57,889 bases of DNA from Hyphomicrobiales bacterium (GTDB lineage: Bacteria; Pseudomonadota; Alphaproteobacteria; Rhizobiales; Beijerinckiaceae): assembly GCA_019237205.1 (NCBI GenBank), contig JAFAHO010000206.1, positions 1-57,889 on the forward strand, in the 5' to 3' direction. The translations under genes and the position numbers were made by a program. The notes beneath the pieces are model-generated. The model was not told the DNA's origin and did not search any database. It saw only the letters and a list, made by a program, of their open reading frames with translations. Within the stretch, counting starts at the first letter, position 1. The number at the start of each line of letters is the position of its first letter. This document shows positions 21,990 to 30,989 of the stretch, piece by piece.

Positions 21990-22442
21990 TCAGGCGAGGG
22001 GCTCGATGCGGTACTGGATAAAGCCGGTGCGCTCGGCCACTGTGTCATAGAGCCGGCGGGCAGCGACGTTCGTCTCATGCGTATTCCAGAAGACGTTCGC
22101 CGCGCCCGCTTCCTTCGCCGCCGCGGCGACGGCGCCGATCAGCGCGCGTCCCACGCCTCCGCCCCGCTGCGCCGGGCTCACGTAGAGGTCTTGCAGATAG
22201 CAGCGTGCGGCGACGAGCCAGGTCGAGCGCTGGAAGAGATAGTGCGAAAAGCCGATCAACTCATCGTTGCGCGCCGCAACGACGGCGTGCACCGGCTCGA
22301 GCGGGTCGAAGATGCGCGCCCAGGTCGCTTCAGTCACCTCCGCGGTCTCCGCGGTTCGGTAGAACTCGAGATAGGCTCGCCACAATGGCGCCCATTGTTC
22401 CCGATCGAGACGCTCGACCGTCCGCACGATGAAAGTGGCCAC
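21990..22442 (-). CDS. GNAT family N-acetyltransferase
   Basis: A 150-residue single-domain acetyltransferase. The acetyl-CoA loop is in LYVSPAQRGGGVGRALIGAV (R/Q-x-x-G-x-G/A), followed by FWNTHETNVAARRLYDTVAE, the fourth motif of the fold. The GTG at 22442 is chosen because GGGGAGA lies eight bases upstream and the sequence before it is not protein-like. The substrate is unknown; related single-domain GNATs modify small amines or protein N-termini. Confidence 0.88.
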   Translation of the reverse strand: MATFIVRTVERLDREQWAPLWRAYLEFYRTAETAEVTEATWARIFDPLEPVHAVVAARNDELIGFSHYLFQRSTWLVAARCYLQDLYVSPAQRGGGVGRALIGAVAAAAKEAGAANVFWNTHETNVAARRLYDTVAERTGFIQYRIEPLA

Positions 22443-22584
22443 AGGCTTGTCTCCCCTTGCTTGATCTCGCCCTGAATTGGGCGATTCCGCCGCACGCAAC
22501 CATCGAAGCCCCGCAGCGCCTTGACAAGCGGCGCAACGGCGCCCGCTTTTGCGCCGAAGCCTCGCCTCCGACGGAGTCGCCCGG

Positions 22585-22977
22585 ATGACCCGCATGCCCC
22601 TCGTTCTCGCTGCGCTTGCGGCGCTGTTGGGCGCAGCTGGCGTCGCGCTCGCGGCGTCGGCGGTGCACCTGAGCGGCGGCGAGCTCGCAAGCCGCGGCGC
22701 GCTCTTTCTCATTCTGCACGCCGCGGCGGCGCTTGGGATCGCCGCGCATGCGCGCGTCAAGCCGCCCTCGCAGGCGCTCCTTGTCATCGGCTTCGTCATG
22801 GAGGCCGGCTCTGCGCTGTTCGCCGCCGACCTCGCGGCGCACGCCTTCACCGGAGCGCGGCTCTTTCCCTTCGCCGCGCCGATCGGCGGCTCGGCGATGA
22901 TCCTGTCGTGGCTGGCGCTCGCGATTGCGTTCGCGGCGGCGGCGCGACGTTCGCAATCAAAGCTGTCACAAAATTAG
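22585..22977 (+). CDS. DUF423 family membrane protein
   Basis: A 130-residue protein with four hydrophobic segments, Ala/Leu/Gly-rich, matching the small DUF423 (YgdD-like) inner-membrane family: N-terminal [19 protein letters not shown], then a conserved pattern around [12 protein letters not shown] and a final [16 protein letters not shown]. The ATG at 22585 has GGAG upstream. Its stop overlaps the stop of the converging adenine deaminase gene (22974-22977). Function unknown. Confidence 0.85.
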   Translation: MTRMPLVLAALAALLGAAGVALAASAVHLSGGELASRGALFLILHAAAALGIAAHARVKPPSQALLVIGFVMEAGSALFAADLAAHAFTGARLFPFAAPIGGSAMILSWLALAIAFAAAARRSQSKLSQN

Positions 22978-24683
22978 TCCCGCACGAACTCGAACCTGTC
23001 CACGTCGACGAGCCCCATGTCGGTGAGCTTGAGATGCGGGATCACCGGCAAGGGCAGGAAGGCGACCTGCAGGAAGGGTTCGGCGAGCGTCACGCCCAGG
23101 CTGTTGGCCGCCGCGCGCAAGGGAATCAGTGTCTCGCGAACCTTTTCAAAACTCGCGAGACTCATAAGGCCTGCGACCGGGAGCGGCAGTTCGGCGACGA
23201 CTTTCCCGTCCTCGGCGACGGCAAAGCCCCCCTCGATCTCGCGCAGCCGGTTGATGGCGGCAGCCATGTCTGCTTCGTTCGTTCCGACGACGCAAAGGTT
23301 GTGGCTGTCATGGCCGACCGACGAGGCGATCGCGCCCCGCTTCATGCCGAAGCCCTTCACGAACGCCGTCGCCATATTGTCGTTGACGCCGTGGCGCGCG
23401 ACGACCGAGACCTTCACGACGTCCTGATCGAGGTCGACCCGGCGCTCGCCGTTCTTGAAGGGCAGCGTGACGGGAACGCGATCGGTGATAATCTTGCCCG
23501 GAATGACGCCGATCGCCTGGGTCGATGGCCCCTGCCCGCGCGCCGCGAAATCCTTGGGCTCGACGCGGCGCGCCTTCACGCTTTCGCGCCCGACGGCTGG
23601 CAGAGCGCCGCGCGCGGCAAAGAGCGCGTCGTCGACCACGCGTCCCGCCGCAAGCACCATCGAGACGGCGCAATGCTCGAGATCGTCGATCACCGCGAGG
23701 TCGGCGCGCCAGCCGGGCGCGACCAGCCCGCGATCGCGTAAGGAGAAGATGCGCGCAGCGGAAATCGTCGCGGCGCGATAGGCGGCAAGCGGCGGGGCGC
23801 CGAGCCCGATCGCGGTGCGGATGAGGAAATCGAGATGGCCTTCCTCGGCGATGTCGAGCGGATTGCGGTCGTCCGTGCAGAAAGCGATATAGGGCGAATT
23901 GCGCTCGGTGATGACGGGCGCAAGCGCATGCAGATCCTTGCATACCGAGCCCTCCCTTATCAGCACCTGCATGCCCTTCATGAGCTTCTCGCGCGCTTCG
24001 GGCAGGTTGGTGACCTCGTGGTCGGTCCGCACGCCCGCGCTCAGGTAGCCGTTGAGGGCGAAGCCCTTGAGGAGCGGACTGTGACCGTCGATCGGCCGGG
24101 TCTGAAACGCGGCGAGCTTGGCGAGGCAGGACGGATGGCGGGCGAGCAGACCGGGAAAATTCATGAATTCCGCGAGGCCGAGCACTTTCGGGTGATCCGC
24201 CAGCGGCAGAAGATCGCCGACCTCGAGCCGCGCGCCCGAGGTCTCGAGGTTCGTCGCCGGCACGCAGCTCGAGAGCTGCACGCGCAAGTCCATCGCGGTT
24301 CGCATCGCCCCGTCGAGGAAGTAGCGCAGGCCCGCCTGCCCCATCACGTTGCCGATCTCGTGCGGATCGCAGATCGCCGTCGTCACGCCGTGACGCAAAA
24401 CGCACCGGTCGAATTCGAGCGGGGAGATGAGCGAGCTTTCGACATGGCAATGCGTGTCGATGAAGCCCGGAACAATGATCTTTCCTTTGACGTCGATCTC
24501 CCGGACGCCGCTATAGTCGCCGAGCGTCCCTACGATCCGGTCGGCGCAGATCGCAACGTCGCTCGAAACGAGATCGCCGCTCACGAGATCAAAGATTCGC
24601 CCGCCCTTCAGCACGATGTCCGCCTTCGCGAGCCCCTGGCCCTGCTCAATGGCGCGGGAAAGAAAGGCGACGGCGTCGCTCAT
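22974..24683 (-). CDS. ade: Adenine deaminase
   Basis: A 569-residue metal-dependent deaminase of the Ade type, converting adenine to hypoxanthine and ammonia in purine salvage. The amidohydrolase metal motif is [15 protein letters not shown], followed by [29 protein letters not shown] and the C-terminal [20 protein letters not shown] are Ade-specific. Length is normal. The gene stands alone with no purine transporter next to it. Confidence 0.95.
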   Translation of the reverse strand: MSDAVAFLSRAIEQGQGLAKADIVLKGGRIFDLVSGDLVSSDVAICADRIVGTLGDYSGVREIDVKGKIIVPGFIDTHCHVESSLISPLEFDRCVLRHGVTTAICDPHEIGNVMGQAGLRYFLDGAMRTAMDLRVQLSSCVPATNLETSGARLEVGDLLPLADHPKVLGLAEFMNFPGLLARHPSCLAKLAAFQTRPIDGHSPLLKGFALNGYLSAGVRTDHEVTNLPEAREKLMKGMQVLIREGSVCKDLHALAPVITERNSPYIAFCTDDRNPLDIAEEGHLDFLIRTAIGLGAPPLAAYRAATISAARIFSLRDRGLVAPGWRADLAVIDDLEHCAVSMVLAAGRVVDDALFAARGALPAVGRESVKARRVEPKDFAARGQGPSTQAIGVIPGKIITDRVPVTLPFKNGERRVDLDQDVVKVSVVARHGVNDNMATAFVKGFGMKRGAIASSVGHDSHNLCVVGTNEADMAAAINRLREIEGGFAVAEDGKVVAELPLPVAGLMSLASFEKVRETLIPLRAAANSLGVTLAEPFLQVAFLPLPVIPHLKLTDMGLVDVDRFEFVRD

Positions 24684-24828
24684 GAACCGGATCCTTTGGG
24701 TCTAAGCGGCAAAAGGCAGGGGTTACGCAGTGGGCTCAAGCTTCGCCTCGACAGCCGCCAAGCTAGCGCGAGATGATCGGGACCGCCTACGCCGACGCGG
24801 CGATGCCATCGAAACAATACTCCTCGGC

Positions 24829-25812
24829 TTATCGCAGTCCCGCGAGCATTGCATCCTCGAGCCGATAGTCAAAGAGGTCGTAGGGATAGGCCGCGAGCGC
24901 CGGAAAGACGGGGCGCCAATCCTTTCCGGCCGCGGCTCGAACAAGCCAATTGCAAACCGGCCCTACGGCTGCCGGATAGGTCGTTTGAGGCCGATAGCCT
25001 AACCAGACATTCGCGGGAATGGCGAACGGATCGGGATGCAAGTCGACGCCCCAGGTCGATCGGCGGCCGCGCCGGCAGGAATTGTGGCAAAGGAGATGAG
25101 AATCTGCAGCCGCTCGAGGTTTTTCAGTCGCTAAGGCGCCTTTTTTTGCAACTTTTGATGGAAGTAATACATTATGATGGTGTTGTATGTGGGCCATCGG
25201 AAAGTCTAACCTGTCACGAATGAAAGATATAATCGGTTTGTAAGGGAGTCGCCCCACGACACCCGTGGGTCAAATCTCTTTTGCCATAAAAGAGCAAATT
25301 CTTCGTTCGGCGGATGACGCCCGCCAGGTTCGGCGCCGAGACAAGGTAAAACCTGGGTCATGAACCTGATCGCCTTGCCGCTGGTCAAAATTCGATCGTT
25401 CCGATTGGCGGGCTCGCCTTGCGACCCGGCGCAACGCGGCGAACCGCAAAGAGCCTATCCGTTGGTTGGTCAAAGGGAATGGGCTTAGCGACGTCGCCGC
25501 GGCGACGTCCAGCACAAACGGCCGCTGGACGGACCAGGAGTGCGGCCGACGGACGGCGGATAGAGCGCCTCGTCGGGCAGCGCCAAGACGTCGCCAGAGT
25601 AGTCGAAGCGCGAGACGATCGCGGCGGCGATCTCGGCGACCGTGAGGGCCATTGGATCAGCGATGTTGAGAATGCGCTGCCCGCGCTGGCTTGCTGCGAG
25701 GAGCGCGAGCGCCGCGATGCGCAATGGTCACCGTCCATCGTGAGTCGAGCAAATGGGATGCCGTCGCCCTGCCGCTCTGACCATTCCCGCGCAGAATAAA
25801 CGCGTGCGACAT
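24829..25812 (-). pseudogene. Decayed NAD-dependent epimerase/dehydratase (SDR) gene
   Basis: Three pieces of one protein family lie in order on the minus strand. An ATG at 25812 opens 34 codons, MSHAFILRGNGQSGRATASH onward, with the Rossmann GxxGxxG loop. The frame then jumps, around 25711-25720, to RGQRILNIADPMALTVAEIA, a C-terminal-half segment, so the middle of the protein is missing. A further frameshift near 25540 continues as WSVQRPFVLDVAAAT. The expected C-terminus, LGYRPQTTYPAAVGPVCNWL to YDLFDYRLEDA, appears only about 485 bases later (25002 down to 24829). The gene is dead. Two tandem paralogue remnants are an alternative explanation. Confidence 0.75.
25001..25485. other. Foreign-looking block inside the epimerase remnant
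   Basis: Between the two homologous parts of the dead epimerase gene lies about 485 bases without recognisable coding sequence. The part from about 25120 to 25340 is clearly richer in A and T than anything nearby, and includes a run of seven T at 25141-25147 and TACATTATGATGGTGTTGTA. No terminal inverted repeats or target duplications could be matched by eye, so its origin is open. Confidence 0.45.
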
Positions 25813-25909
25813 TCGTTCAGTCCCCGGATCTGCGGCGGCCTTGAGGGGCGCGGCTCGTCCTGAGTGGAGAAGGGTTTACGGCGCCCTCGAATCGTCGTTT
25901 CCTTCGCCC

Positions 25910-26767
25910 ATGCACCTCGCGCCGATCCTCTCCATTCAGTCGCATGTCGTCTACGGCCACGTTGGCAATTCGGCTGCGGTTTTTCCGTTGCAGCGGCTCG
26001 GGCGCGAAGTCTGGCCCCTGATGAGCGTGCAGTTTTCGAGCCACACCGGCTATGCGGGCTGGCGAGGCCGCGCCTTCGACGCCGCCATGATCGACGATTG
26101 CACGGCTGGCCTCGAGGCGATCGGCGCGCTTCCCCGTTGCGGCGGTCTCCTCACCGGCTATCTCGGCAGGCCCGAGATCGGCGAAGCCGCGCTCCGCGCG
26201 TTGGCGCGAATCTGCGCCGCCAATGCAGAGGCGGCCTACGCCTGCGATCCCGTCGTCGGCGACATCGGGCGCGGCTCCTATGTCGCCGCAGGCGTCGCCG
26301 AATTCTTGCGCGACCGCGCCCTGCCGCTCGCGACCATCGCGACGCCAAACGCCTTTGAGCTGGAGTGGCTGGCGGGCGGGCCCGCGGGAACCCTCGCCGA
26401 AGCGGCAGCCGCCGTCGCGGCGCTGCGGGTGCGCGGACCGCGGGTCGTCGTCGTGAAATCCTTGTCGCTCGACGACACCCCGGCGGACGCGCTGGACATG
26501 CTGGCCGCCGACGAGCACGGCCTCTGGCGACTCCGCACGCCGAAGTTGCCGATTGCGGTTAATGGCGCTGGCGACCTTTTCGCGGCGCTCTTCTTCCATC
26601 ATTGGCTGGAATTGCGCTTGACGCCCGAAGCGCTGTCGCGCACGGCCTCATCGGTATTCGCGATCGTGGCGGCGACCCTGGCTGCGGGGACGCGCGAACT
26701 GGCGATCGTCGCCGACCAGGAGGAATTGGCCCGACCTTCGAAAGTCTTTCGAGCCGAGGGGATTTAG
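25910..26767 (+). CDS. pdxY: Pyridoxal kinase
   Basis: A 285-residue ribokinase-fold kinase phosphorylating pyridoxal in the vitamin B6 salvage path. It opens with PILSIQSHVVYGHVGNSAAV, which is diagnostic of the PdxY/PdxK family. CDPVVGDIGRG and the anion-hole motif NGAGDLFAALF follow. The ATG at 25910 gives the usual family start. No strong ribosome site is seen, and a longer frame from 25841 adds unrelated residues. It is divergent from the dead epimerase gene. GlgP in this window is a PLP enzyme, but no direct link is implied. Confidence 0.93.
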   Translation: MHLAPILSIQSHVVYGHVGNSAAVFPLQRLGREVWPLMSVQFSSHTGYAGWRGRAFDAAMIDDCTAGLEAIGALPRCGGLLTGYLGRPEIGEAALRALARICAANAEAAYACDPVVGDIGRGSYVAAGVAEFLRDRALPLATIATPNAFELEWLAGGPAGTLAEAAAAVAALRVRGPRVVVVKSLSLDDTPADALDMLAADEHGLWRLRTPKLPIAVNGAGDLFAALFFHHWLELRLTPEALSRTASSVFAIVAATLAAGTRELAIVADQEELARPSKVFRAEGI

Positions 26768-26854
26768 TTCAACCGATCGTGCATTTACTTTTTGCCCGTA
26801 TCGTCGCTAAAGTGGCTGCATCAACGCGCCGAGGATTTGGCGGAGGAGGAGGCG

Positions 26855-27169
26855 ATGATGGGTTCACTCAAAATGTCCGCGGCGGCCGCACTCGGCGCGG
26901 CCCTTTGCTTGTCTTGCCCCGCGAACGCTCAGACGGTTCACCGCCACGTGCGCCATCCTGCCGCCGCCGGACATGTGATCGTCGTTCACCCACGCGAGTC
27001 CTATCTGACCGCCGGGCCGGGGGCGAGCGTCGGGCAATACAACGGCTACGCGTTAGACACGATCAGCGCGACCCGGTACATGCCGGAAATCGACCACACA
27101 TTCGTGGGTCAGCCCGGCCTGGACCGACTGCCGAACAACTTGACCGTTCCGGGTTGCTGCGCCCCATAG
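26855..27169 (+). CDS. Small exported protein of unknown function
   Basis: A 104-residue protein with a signal peptide, [20 protein letters not shown], with likely cleavage after ANA. The mature part is short, His-rich near its start ([19 protein letters not shown]) and ends in GCCAP. A very strong GGAGGAGG ribosome site sits just before ATGATG. No domain is recognised. The histidines might bind a metal, but nothing proves it. It lies 87 bases after pdxY and 49 before the phzF-like gene. Confidence 0.75.
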   Translation: MMGSLKMSAAAALGAALCLSCPANAQTVHRHVRHPAAAGHVIVVHPRESYLTAGPGASVGQYNGYALDTISATRYMPEIDHTFVGQPGLDRLPNNLTVPGCCAP

Positions 27170-27218
27170 ACGCGGTCCGGCGCGCAGGGCCGCAATCGGG
27201 GACCGGGGGATTCCTTCG

Positions 27219-28121
27219 ATGACGCGCCGCTTCTTCACGCTCGACGTCTTCACCGAGACGGCGCTGGCCGGCAATCCGCTCGCCGTCGTGCTCGACGCCG
27301 AGGCGCTGGACGATGCCCGCATGCAAGCGATCGCGGCCGAATTCAACCTCTCGGAGACCGTGTTCGTCCTTGAGCCACGGAATCCCATCAATACAGCCAG
27401 CGTCAGGATCTTCACGCCCGCCCGCGAACTGCCCTTCGCGGGCCATCCGACGGTCGGAACCGCGGCGCTGCTCGCGCATGTCCGCTCGCCCGGTGCGCTG
27501 GCCGTGCAGGATTTGACGATCGTGCTCGAGGAACGGGTCGGCGACATCGTTTGCATTGTTCAGCATCGCGCTGGCCGCGGGCTCGCCGCCCGTTTCGAAC
27601 TGCCGAAGCTGCCCGAGCGGCTCGAGGTGGCGCCGCCCTCAAGAGTAGAGATCGCAGAAGGCGTCGGCCTCGCGCCGGGCGACATCGGCTTCGACCGGCA
27701 CGAACCGTGCCTTTACAGCGCCGGGGCGCCCTATCTGTTCATTCCCCTTCGTTCGCTCGAGGCGATCGGCCGCGCCCGGCCGGGCGCCATGTCCTGGGCC
27801 GGCAAAGACGGTCCAGCCGCCTATCTTTATACGAAAGCAGTCGTCGACCCCGCTTCGGCCTATCACGCGCGGATGTTTGGCGGCGGTTGGGGCGTGATCG
27901 AAGACCCGGCGACGGGCAGCGCGGCGGCCGCATTCGCCGGCGTCGCGCTCGCCTTCGACCGCCCGGAAGACGGCGACCATCGACTGGTCATCGAACAGGG
28001 ATTCGAGATGGGCCGCCCGAGCCTGATTGCGCTCGGGTTCGCCGTCAAAGGCGGAATGTTGCGCTCGGCCTCAATCGGCGGCTCCGTTGTCATCGCCTCA
28101 AGCGGCGCGCTGGAGCTTTGA
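27219..28121 (+). CDS. PhzF family isomerase/epimerase-like protein
   Basis: A 300-residue PhzF-fold protein, two diaminopimelate-epimerase-like halves. It shows [20 protein letters not shown], the catalytic glutamate in [12 protein letters not shown], and [40 protein letters not shown] is the second-half signature. Most such genes have no phenazine pathway nearby and unknown substrates; that applies here. Its stop overlaps the NUDIX start as TTGA, so the two are one operon. Confidence 0.92.
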   Translation: MTRRFFTLDVFTETALAGNPLAVVLDAEALDDARMQAIAAEFNLSETVFVLEPRNPINTASVRIFTPARELPFAGHPTVGTAALLAHVRSPGALAVQDLTIVLEERVGDIVCIVQHRAGRGLAARFELPKLPERLEVAPPSRVEIAEGVGLAPGDIGFDRHEPCLYSAGAPYLFIPLRSLEAIGRARPGAMSWAGKDGPAAYLYTKAVVDPASAYHARMFGGGWGVIEDPATGSAAAAFAGVALAFDRPEDGDHRLVIEQGFEMGRPSLIALGFAVKGGMLRSASIGGSVVIASSGALEL

Positions 28122-28837
28122 GCCCGCCCATTCGCCTCGTCGAAGTCGCCGAACTCGACTTCATCCTTGAGTCGGCGCCTTGGCGCTTCGCGACCACGCA
28201 CGCAGCGGGCATCGCGGCGCACTGGGCTGAGCTTCGCAAGGCTAAACCCGCCACCTATAACGGCCGCGTGCTGCTGATGGGACGGCGCGAACTCGCCCAG
28301 CGCGGCCATGGGGACCTGAGTTTGACAGGGGCCTTCTTCGAAACGGATTACGCGGACTACGTCGCTTGGCGCGCGTTCGGCTACCCCGGCGAGCGGGTCG
28401 ACAATTGTTTCTCGATGGCCGCGCTCCGCTCAGCGGACGGCGCGTTCCTGCTTGGCGAGATGGCGCCCCACACAATGAACGGCGGACAGATCTATTTCCC
28501 CGCCGGGACGCCCGATCCGGGCGACGTATTCGACGGTAGAGTCGATCTCGACGCGAGCGTCCGACGCGAACTCTTCGAGGAGACGGGGTTGAAGGCCGAG
28601 GAAGCTGCGATCCGCCCCGGCTGGACGGTTGCCTTTGCGCCCCAACGTATCGCCTGCATGAAGCTGATGACGCTTCCGGCGGCCGCAGACGAGGTCACGG
28701 CGCGGATCGACGCCTTTCTCGCGCTCGATCCCCACTCGGAATTTTCGCGCATGCATGTCGTCCGCGGTCCAGGCGACATCGACGAAGAGCGCACGCCGGC
28801 ATTTGTCGCCGCCTATCTGCGGGCAGCATTTGGCTAA
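28118..28837 (+). CDS. NUDIX hydrolase
   Basis: A 239-residue NUDIX protein. The box is recognisable as GTPDPGDVFDGRVDLDASVR continuing into RELFEETGL, a variant seen in the subfamily with an N-terminal extension such as HWAELRKAKPATYNGRVLL. The substrate is likely a nucleotide or CoA derivative but cannot be told. The TTG at 28118 overlapping the phzF stop is the only start that keeps the conserved N-terminus. A longer frame upstream is phzF shadow. Its stop overlaps the converging lipoprotein gene by four bases. Confidence 0.87.
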   Translation: MSPPIRLVEVAELDFILESAPWRFATTHAAGIAAHWAELRKAKPATYNGRVLLMGRRELAQRGHGDLSLTGAFFETDYADYVAWRAFGYPGERVDNCFSMAALRSADGAFLLGEMAPHTMNGGQIYFPAGTPDPGDVFDGRVDLDASVRRELFEETGLKAEEAAIRPGWTVAFAPQRIACMKLMTLPAAADEVTARIDAFLALDPHSEFSRMHVVRGPGDIDEERTPAFVAAYLRAAFG

Positions 28838-29172
28838 AGGTCGGTCGGATAGCCGTGGCGCTTCTGCGACGCCACGATCAGGCTCTTCGCCTCGGCGTCA
28901 TGTCCGGCCGCGCAGACGCGTTCCGCTGCGTCGATCTCCCGCTTGATCTGGTTATAGACCGATCGGGCGACATGGCCCATCGAGAGGTCGTTGTCCTGGA
29001 TCGCGCGGTAGCGTGCAATCTTCGCCGAACAGTCCCCGCCCTCCGGCAGCTGAAAGTTAGAAGGCGTGACGGCCGCGGAGCCCGGCGCAGGCGGCGCCGA
29101 GGCCTGCGGCGCAGGCGCGTTGCAGGCGCAAAGCGCAAAGACGGCCAAGGCGGGCGGCGCAAGAGTTCTCAT
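28834..29172 (-). CDS. Small lipoprotein of unknown function
   Basis: A 112-residue protein with a lipoprotein signal, MRTLAPPALAVFALCACNAP. The lipobox is LCAC, with the lipidated Cys second. A Pro/Ala-rich linker follows, then about 70 residues with two cysteines (GGDCSAKIARYRAIQDNDLS and ERVCAAGHDAEAKSL) that resemble a small alpha-helical, disulfide-linked domain. The ATG at 29172 is chosen for the signal peptide; the open frame extends upstream without meaning. It is probably anchored in the outer membrane. Confidence 0.8.
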   Translation of the reverse strand: MRTLAPPALAVFALCACNAPAPQASAPPAPGSAAVTPSNFQLPEGGDCSAKIARYRAIQDNDLSMGHVARSVYNQIKREIDAAERVCAAGHDAEAKSLIVASQKRHGYPTDL

Positions 29173-29496
29173 CGGCGGATCCGGGCGAGGCGATTCGAGG
29201 GGCCTCACAAGACTCGCCAAAGCGCGAGGTCCGTCAAGAGCCAGTCCCGGGCAAACCGCGCCAAATCGCTGCGAATGTTCCAGCCCCGCGCAATGTGTGT
29301 CCAACCAAGGGAGCGTCCGTTTTCGAGGTCGTCTTGCGCGAGATCTCGCCTCGGCGCGCGGTCGCCCATCGTCTGGCGCGGCCGCCCGACTAACCTTCGT
29401 CGACGAGGCGTGACGCCCTAACGGCCCCCAGTCAAAGGCCGCGGCGAGGCCGCCTTCGACCTTGCGCAACGAGCCAGGAGCGGCGCGAGACGCCGC
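29173..29496. other. Gene-free stretch between lipoprotein and SPW genes
   Basis: About 320 bases with only Arg-rich shadow frames on both strands. It should contain the lipoprotein promoter on the minus strand. No clear repeat, hairpin with T-tract or RNA gene was recognised. Confidence 0.4.
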
Positions 29497-29865
29497 TCAG
29501 CTTCTCACCGCCGTCTGGTGATGGACGATCCAGATCTCCGAGACCGACGCCAGAGCGACGATCAGCCCGAGCACGACCATCGTCCAGGCAGCAAAATGCA
29601 TCGCCGCGAAGCCTAGCACCCAAGGCGAGATGATCATCAGGACGCCGGCGATCAGCGCCACCCAATCCTCCCACTCGGCGAACTGGACGAGCGCCGCGAT
29701 CCCCATGACCGCGATCACGATGCCGCCGACCCATGCGGTCCTCGCAGCCATCATATCCCCGGAAAACCCGAGCGCCCAGGGCGAGATGAACAGCAACACA
29801 CCGCATATTAGGTTGATCCAGTCCTGTACGCTTTTGCCCCCGCGCCACGAAATCTCCATTGCCAT
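29497..29865 (-). CDS. SPW repeat membrane protein
   Basis: A 122-residue inner-membrane protein with two copies of the SPW repeat: LFISPWALGFSGDMMA and MIISPWVLGFAAMHFA, each following a Trp-containing segment (QDWINLICGV, EDWVALIAGV). Four hydrophobic segments are visible. Function is unknown for the family. A strong GGAGGAGGT site precedes the ATG. It stands alone. Confidence 0.9.
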   Translation of the reverse strand: MAMEISWRGGKSVQDWINLICGVLLFISPWALGFSGDMMAARTAWVGGIVIAVMGIAALVQFAEWEDWVALIAGVLMIISPWVLGFAAMHFAAWTMVVLGLIVALASVSEIWIVHHQTAVRS

Positions 29866-29972
29866 TGATACCTCCTCCGTCTGACGCGGCGTCGAACAAC
29901 GCCTTTGAAATTAAGCTAGTTTCCGATTGAGGCGATTCAAGACGGCCCCGCATGCCGCGATCGGCGCGCCGG

Positions 29973-30410
29973 CTATTGGCCGGGAGCCGCATAGGCCGCG
30001 GCCGCCTCTTCCCGCAGCAGCTTGCGGAACCATTGCATCGCTGGGTCGGCCGCGCGCAGTTTGGTCGCCACCACGGTCAGATCGAGCGCGTCATCGAACG
30101 GCGGCGGCCTCAAGAAAGCCGCCGAGATAGTCGTGACAAGGTCGCTCGCCGCAATTGCGGCGATGGTCGCCATGAAGCGCGGGGTCGTCAGCGCAATTCG
30201 CCGCTCGACGCCCGCAGCCGCCAGCCGTGCGTCAATCTCCGACAGGCCGTCGGCGAAACAGGCGACGGTCGCAAGGAGATGCGCTTCACCCGGAACCGCC
30301 CTTACCGGGTCGACGCGACCAAATTCGCCAAAACCTTCTGGTCGGACGCGACGCCGTTCGAGACGGGCGCGCGAGACGGCGCTCTCGTTCCGCGCGGCGG
30401 CTTGGATGGC
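29973..30410 (-). pseudogene. Truncated LysR-type regulator (substrate-binding half only)
   Basis: An open frame of about 145 codons, closed upstream by a stop at 30411-30413, reads like the C-terminal effector domain of a LysR regulator. Recognisable pieces are ADGLSEIDARLAAAGVERRI, FMATIAAIAASDLVTTISAA and AADPAMQWFRKLLREE. The N-terminal helix-turn-helix and linker helix are missing, and the marR gene starts just beyond. It is therefore a 5'-deleted remnant and unlikely to bind DNA. Identification is from domain pattern only. Confidence 0.7.
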
Positions 30411-30439
30411 CTAACTCCGCGCCGGTGTAGACGGACCGC

Positions 30440-30928
30440 CTACCGGGAGTACGACCGCAACTCTTCGTCTGCGAAGTGTCGCAGCACCTCGATGAAGGCG
30501 CGGAAGCGCTTCTGCCCGATCTCCCCCTCCCACTCTGCCTGCAATTCCCGAAGGCAAGCGACGATCGTTTCGTTGACCCGCCAAGCGCGCTTGGTGAAAT
30601 AGACGCGCCGCCGCGCGCCGTCGTCGCCGTCGGTGGTGCGGCGCTCGAGATAGCCGAGCGCTTCCATCTGGGCGATGAGATAGTTGGTCGCTTGGCGCGA
30701 CATGCGGATGCGCCGCGCGAGTTCGGATGGCCTCACCCCGTCGGGCAGGGGATAGGAGAATACGGCCAGATACGCGTCCTGCAGATCGGTGAAGCCGGCC
30801 GCGCGGACCGCCTCGCGAATGCGGGCGCGAACCCGCTCCAGGCACAGGCGCAGCAGCGCGCCGACGAAAGGGGGGCCTGCGTCGTCCTTGGCGCTCGGCG
30901 TGGGAGTTGACTTCACGACCCTTGACAT
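30440..30928 (-). CDS. MarR family transcriptional regulator
   Basis: A 162-residue winged-helix regulator. The recognition region is PSELARRIRMSRQATNYLIA, followed by the wing YLERRTTDGDDGARRRVYFT. The N-terminal and C-terminal helices for dimerisation are present. It is divergent from the cupin gene, with 61 bases between start codons. That gap contains two identical palindromes and a TTGACA box that overlaps its own start codon, so it most likely represses both itself and the cupin gene. The ligand is unknown. Confidence 0.92.
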   Translation of the reverse strand: MSRVVKSTPTPSAKDDAGPPFVGALLRLCLERVRARIREAVRAAGFTDLQDAYLAVFSYPLPDGVRPSELARRIRMSRQATNYLIAQMEALGYLERRTTDGDDGARRRVYFTKRAWRVNETIVACLRELQAEWEGEIGQKRFRAFIEVLRHFADEELRSYSR

Positions 30929-30950
30929 TCCAGTAAAACCACTTTACGTA
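30922..30950 (+). promoter_or_regulatory. Candidate promoter of the cupin gene
   Basis: TTGACA (30922-30927) and TACGTA (30945-30950) are separated by 17 bases. The -35 box is perfect and the -10 weak. The -10 region overlaps the first MarR-site palindrome, as expected for a repressed promoter. Confidence 0.5.
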
Positions 30951-30974
30951 GAGAGTCACGTAAAACCACTTTAC
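30933..30974. promoter_or_regulatory. Two identical 15-bp operator-like palindromes between marR and cupin
   Basis: GTAAAACCACTTTAC occurs at 30933-30947 and again at 30960-30974, 27 bases apart. Each copy is an inverted repeat GTAAA-N5-TTTAC, the size expected for a MarR dimer site. Their position between divergent start codons argues for binding by the adjacent MarR protein; that is inference. Confidence 0.75.
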
Positions 30975-30989
30975 AGCATGGAGGATGAC

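Noticed and set aside
24829-25090. C-terminal fragment of a LysR regulator
   Set aside because: First impression of WLGYRPQTTYPAAVG; the flanking YDLFDYRLEDA and the upstream Rossmann and IADP segments fit an SDR epimerase remnant better.
27219-28121. Phenazine biosynthesis
   Set aside because: PhzF-like proteins are widespread without phenazine pathways and no other phz gene is in the window.
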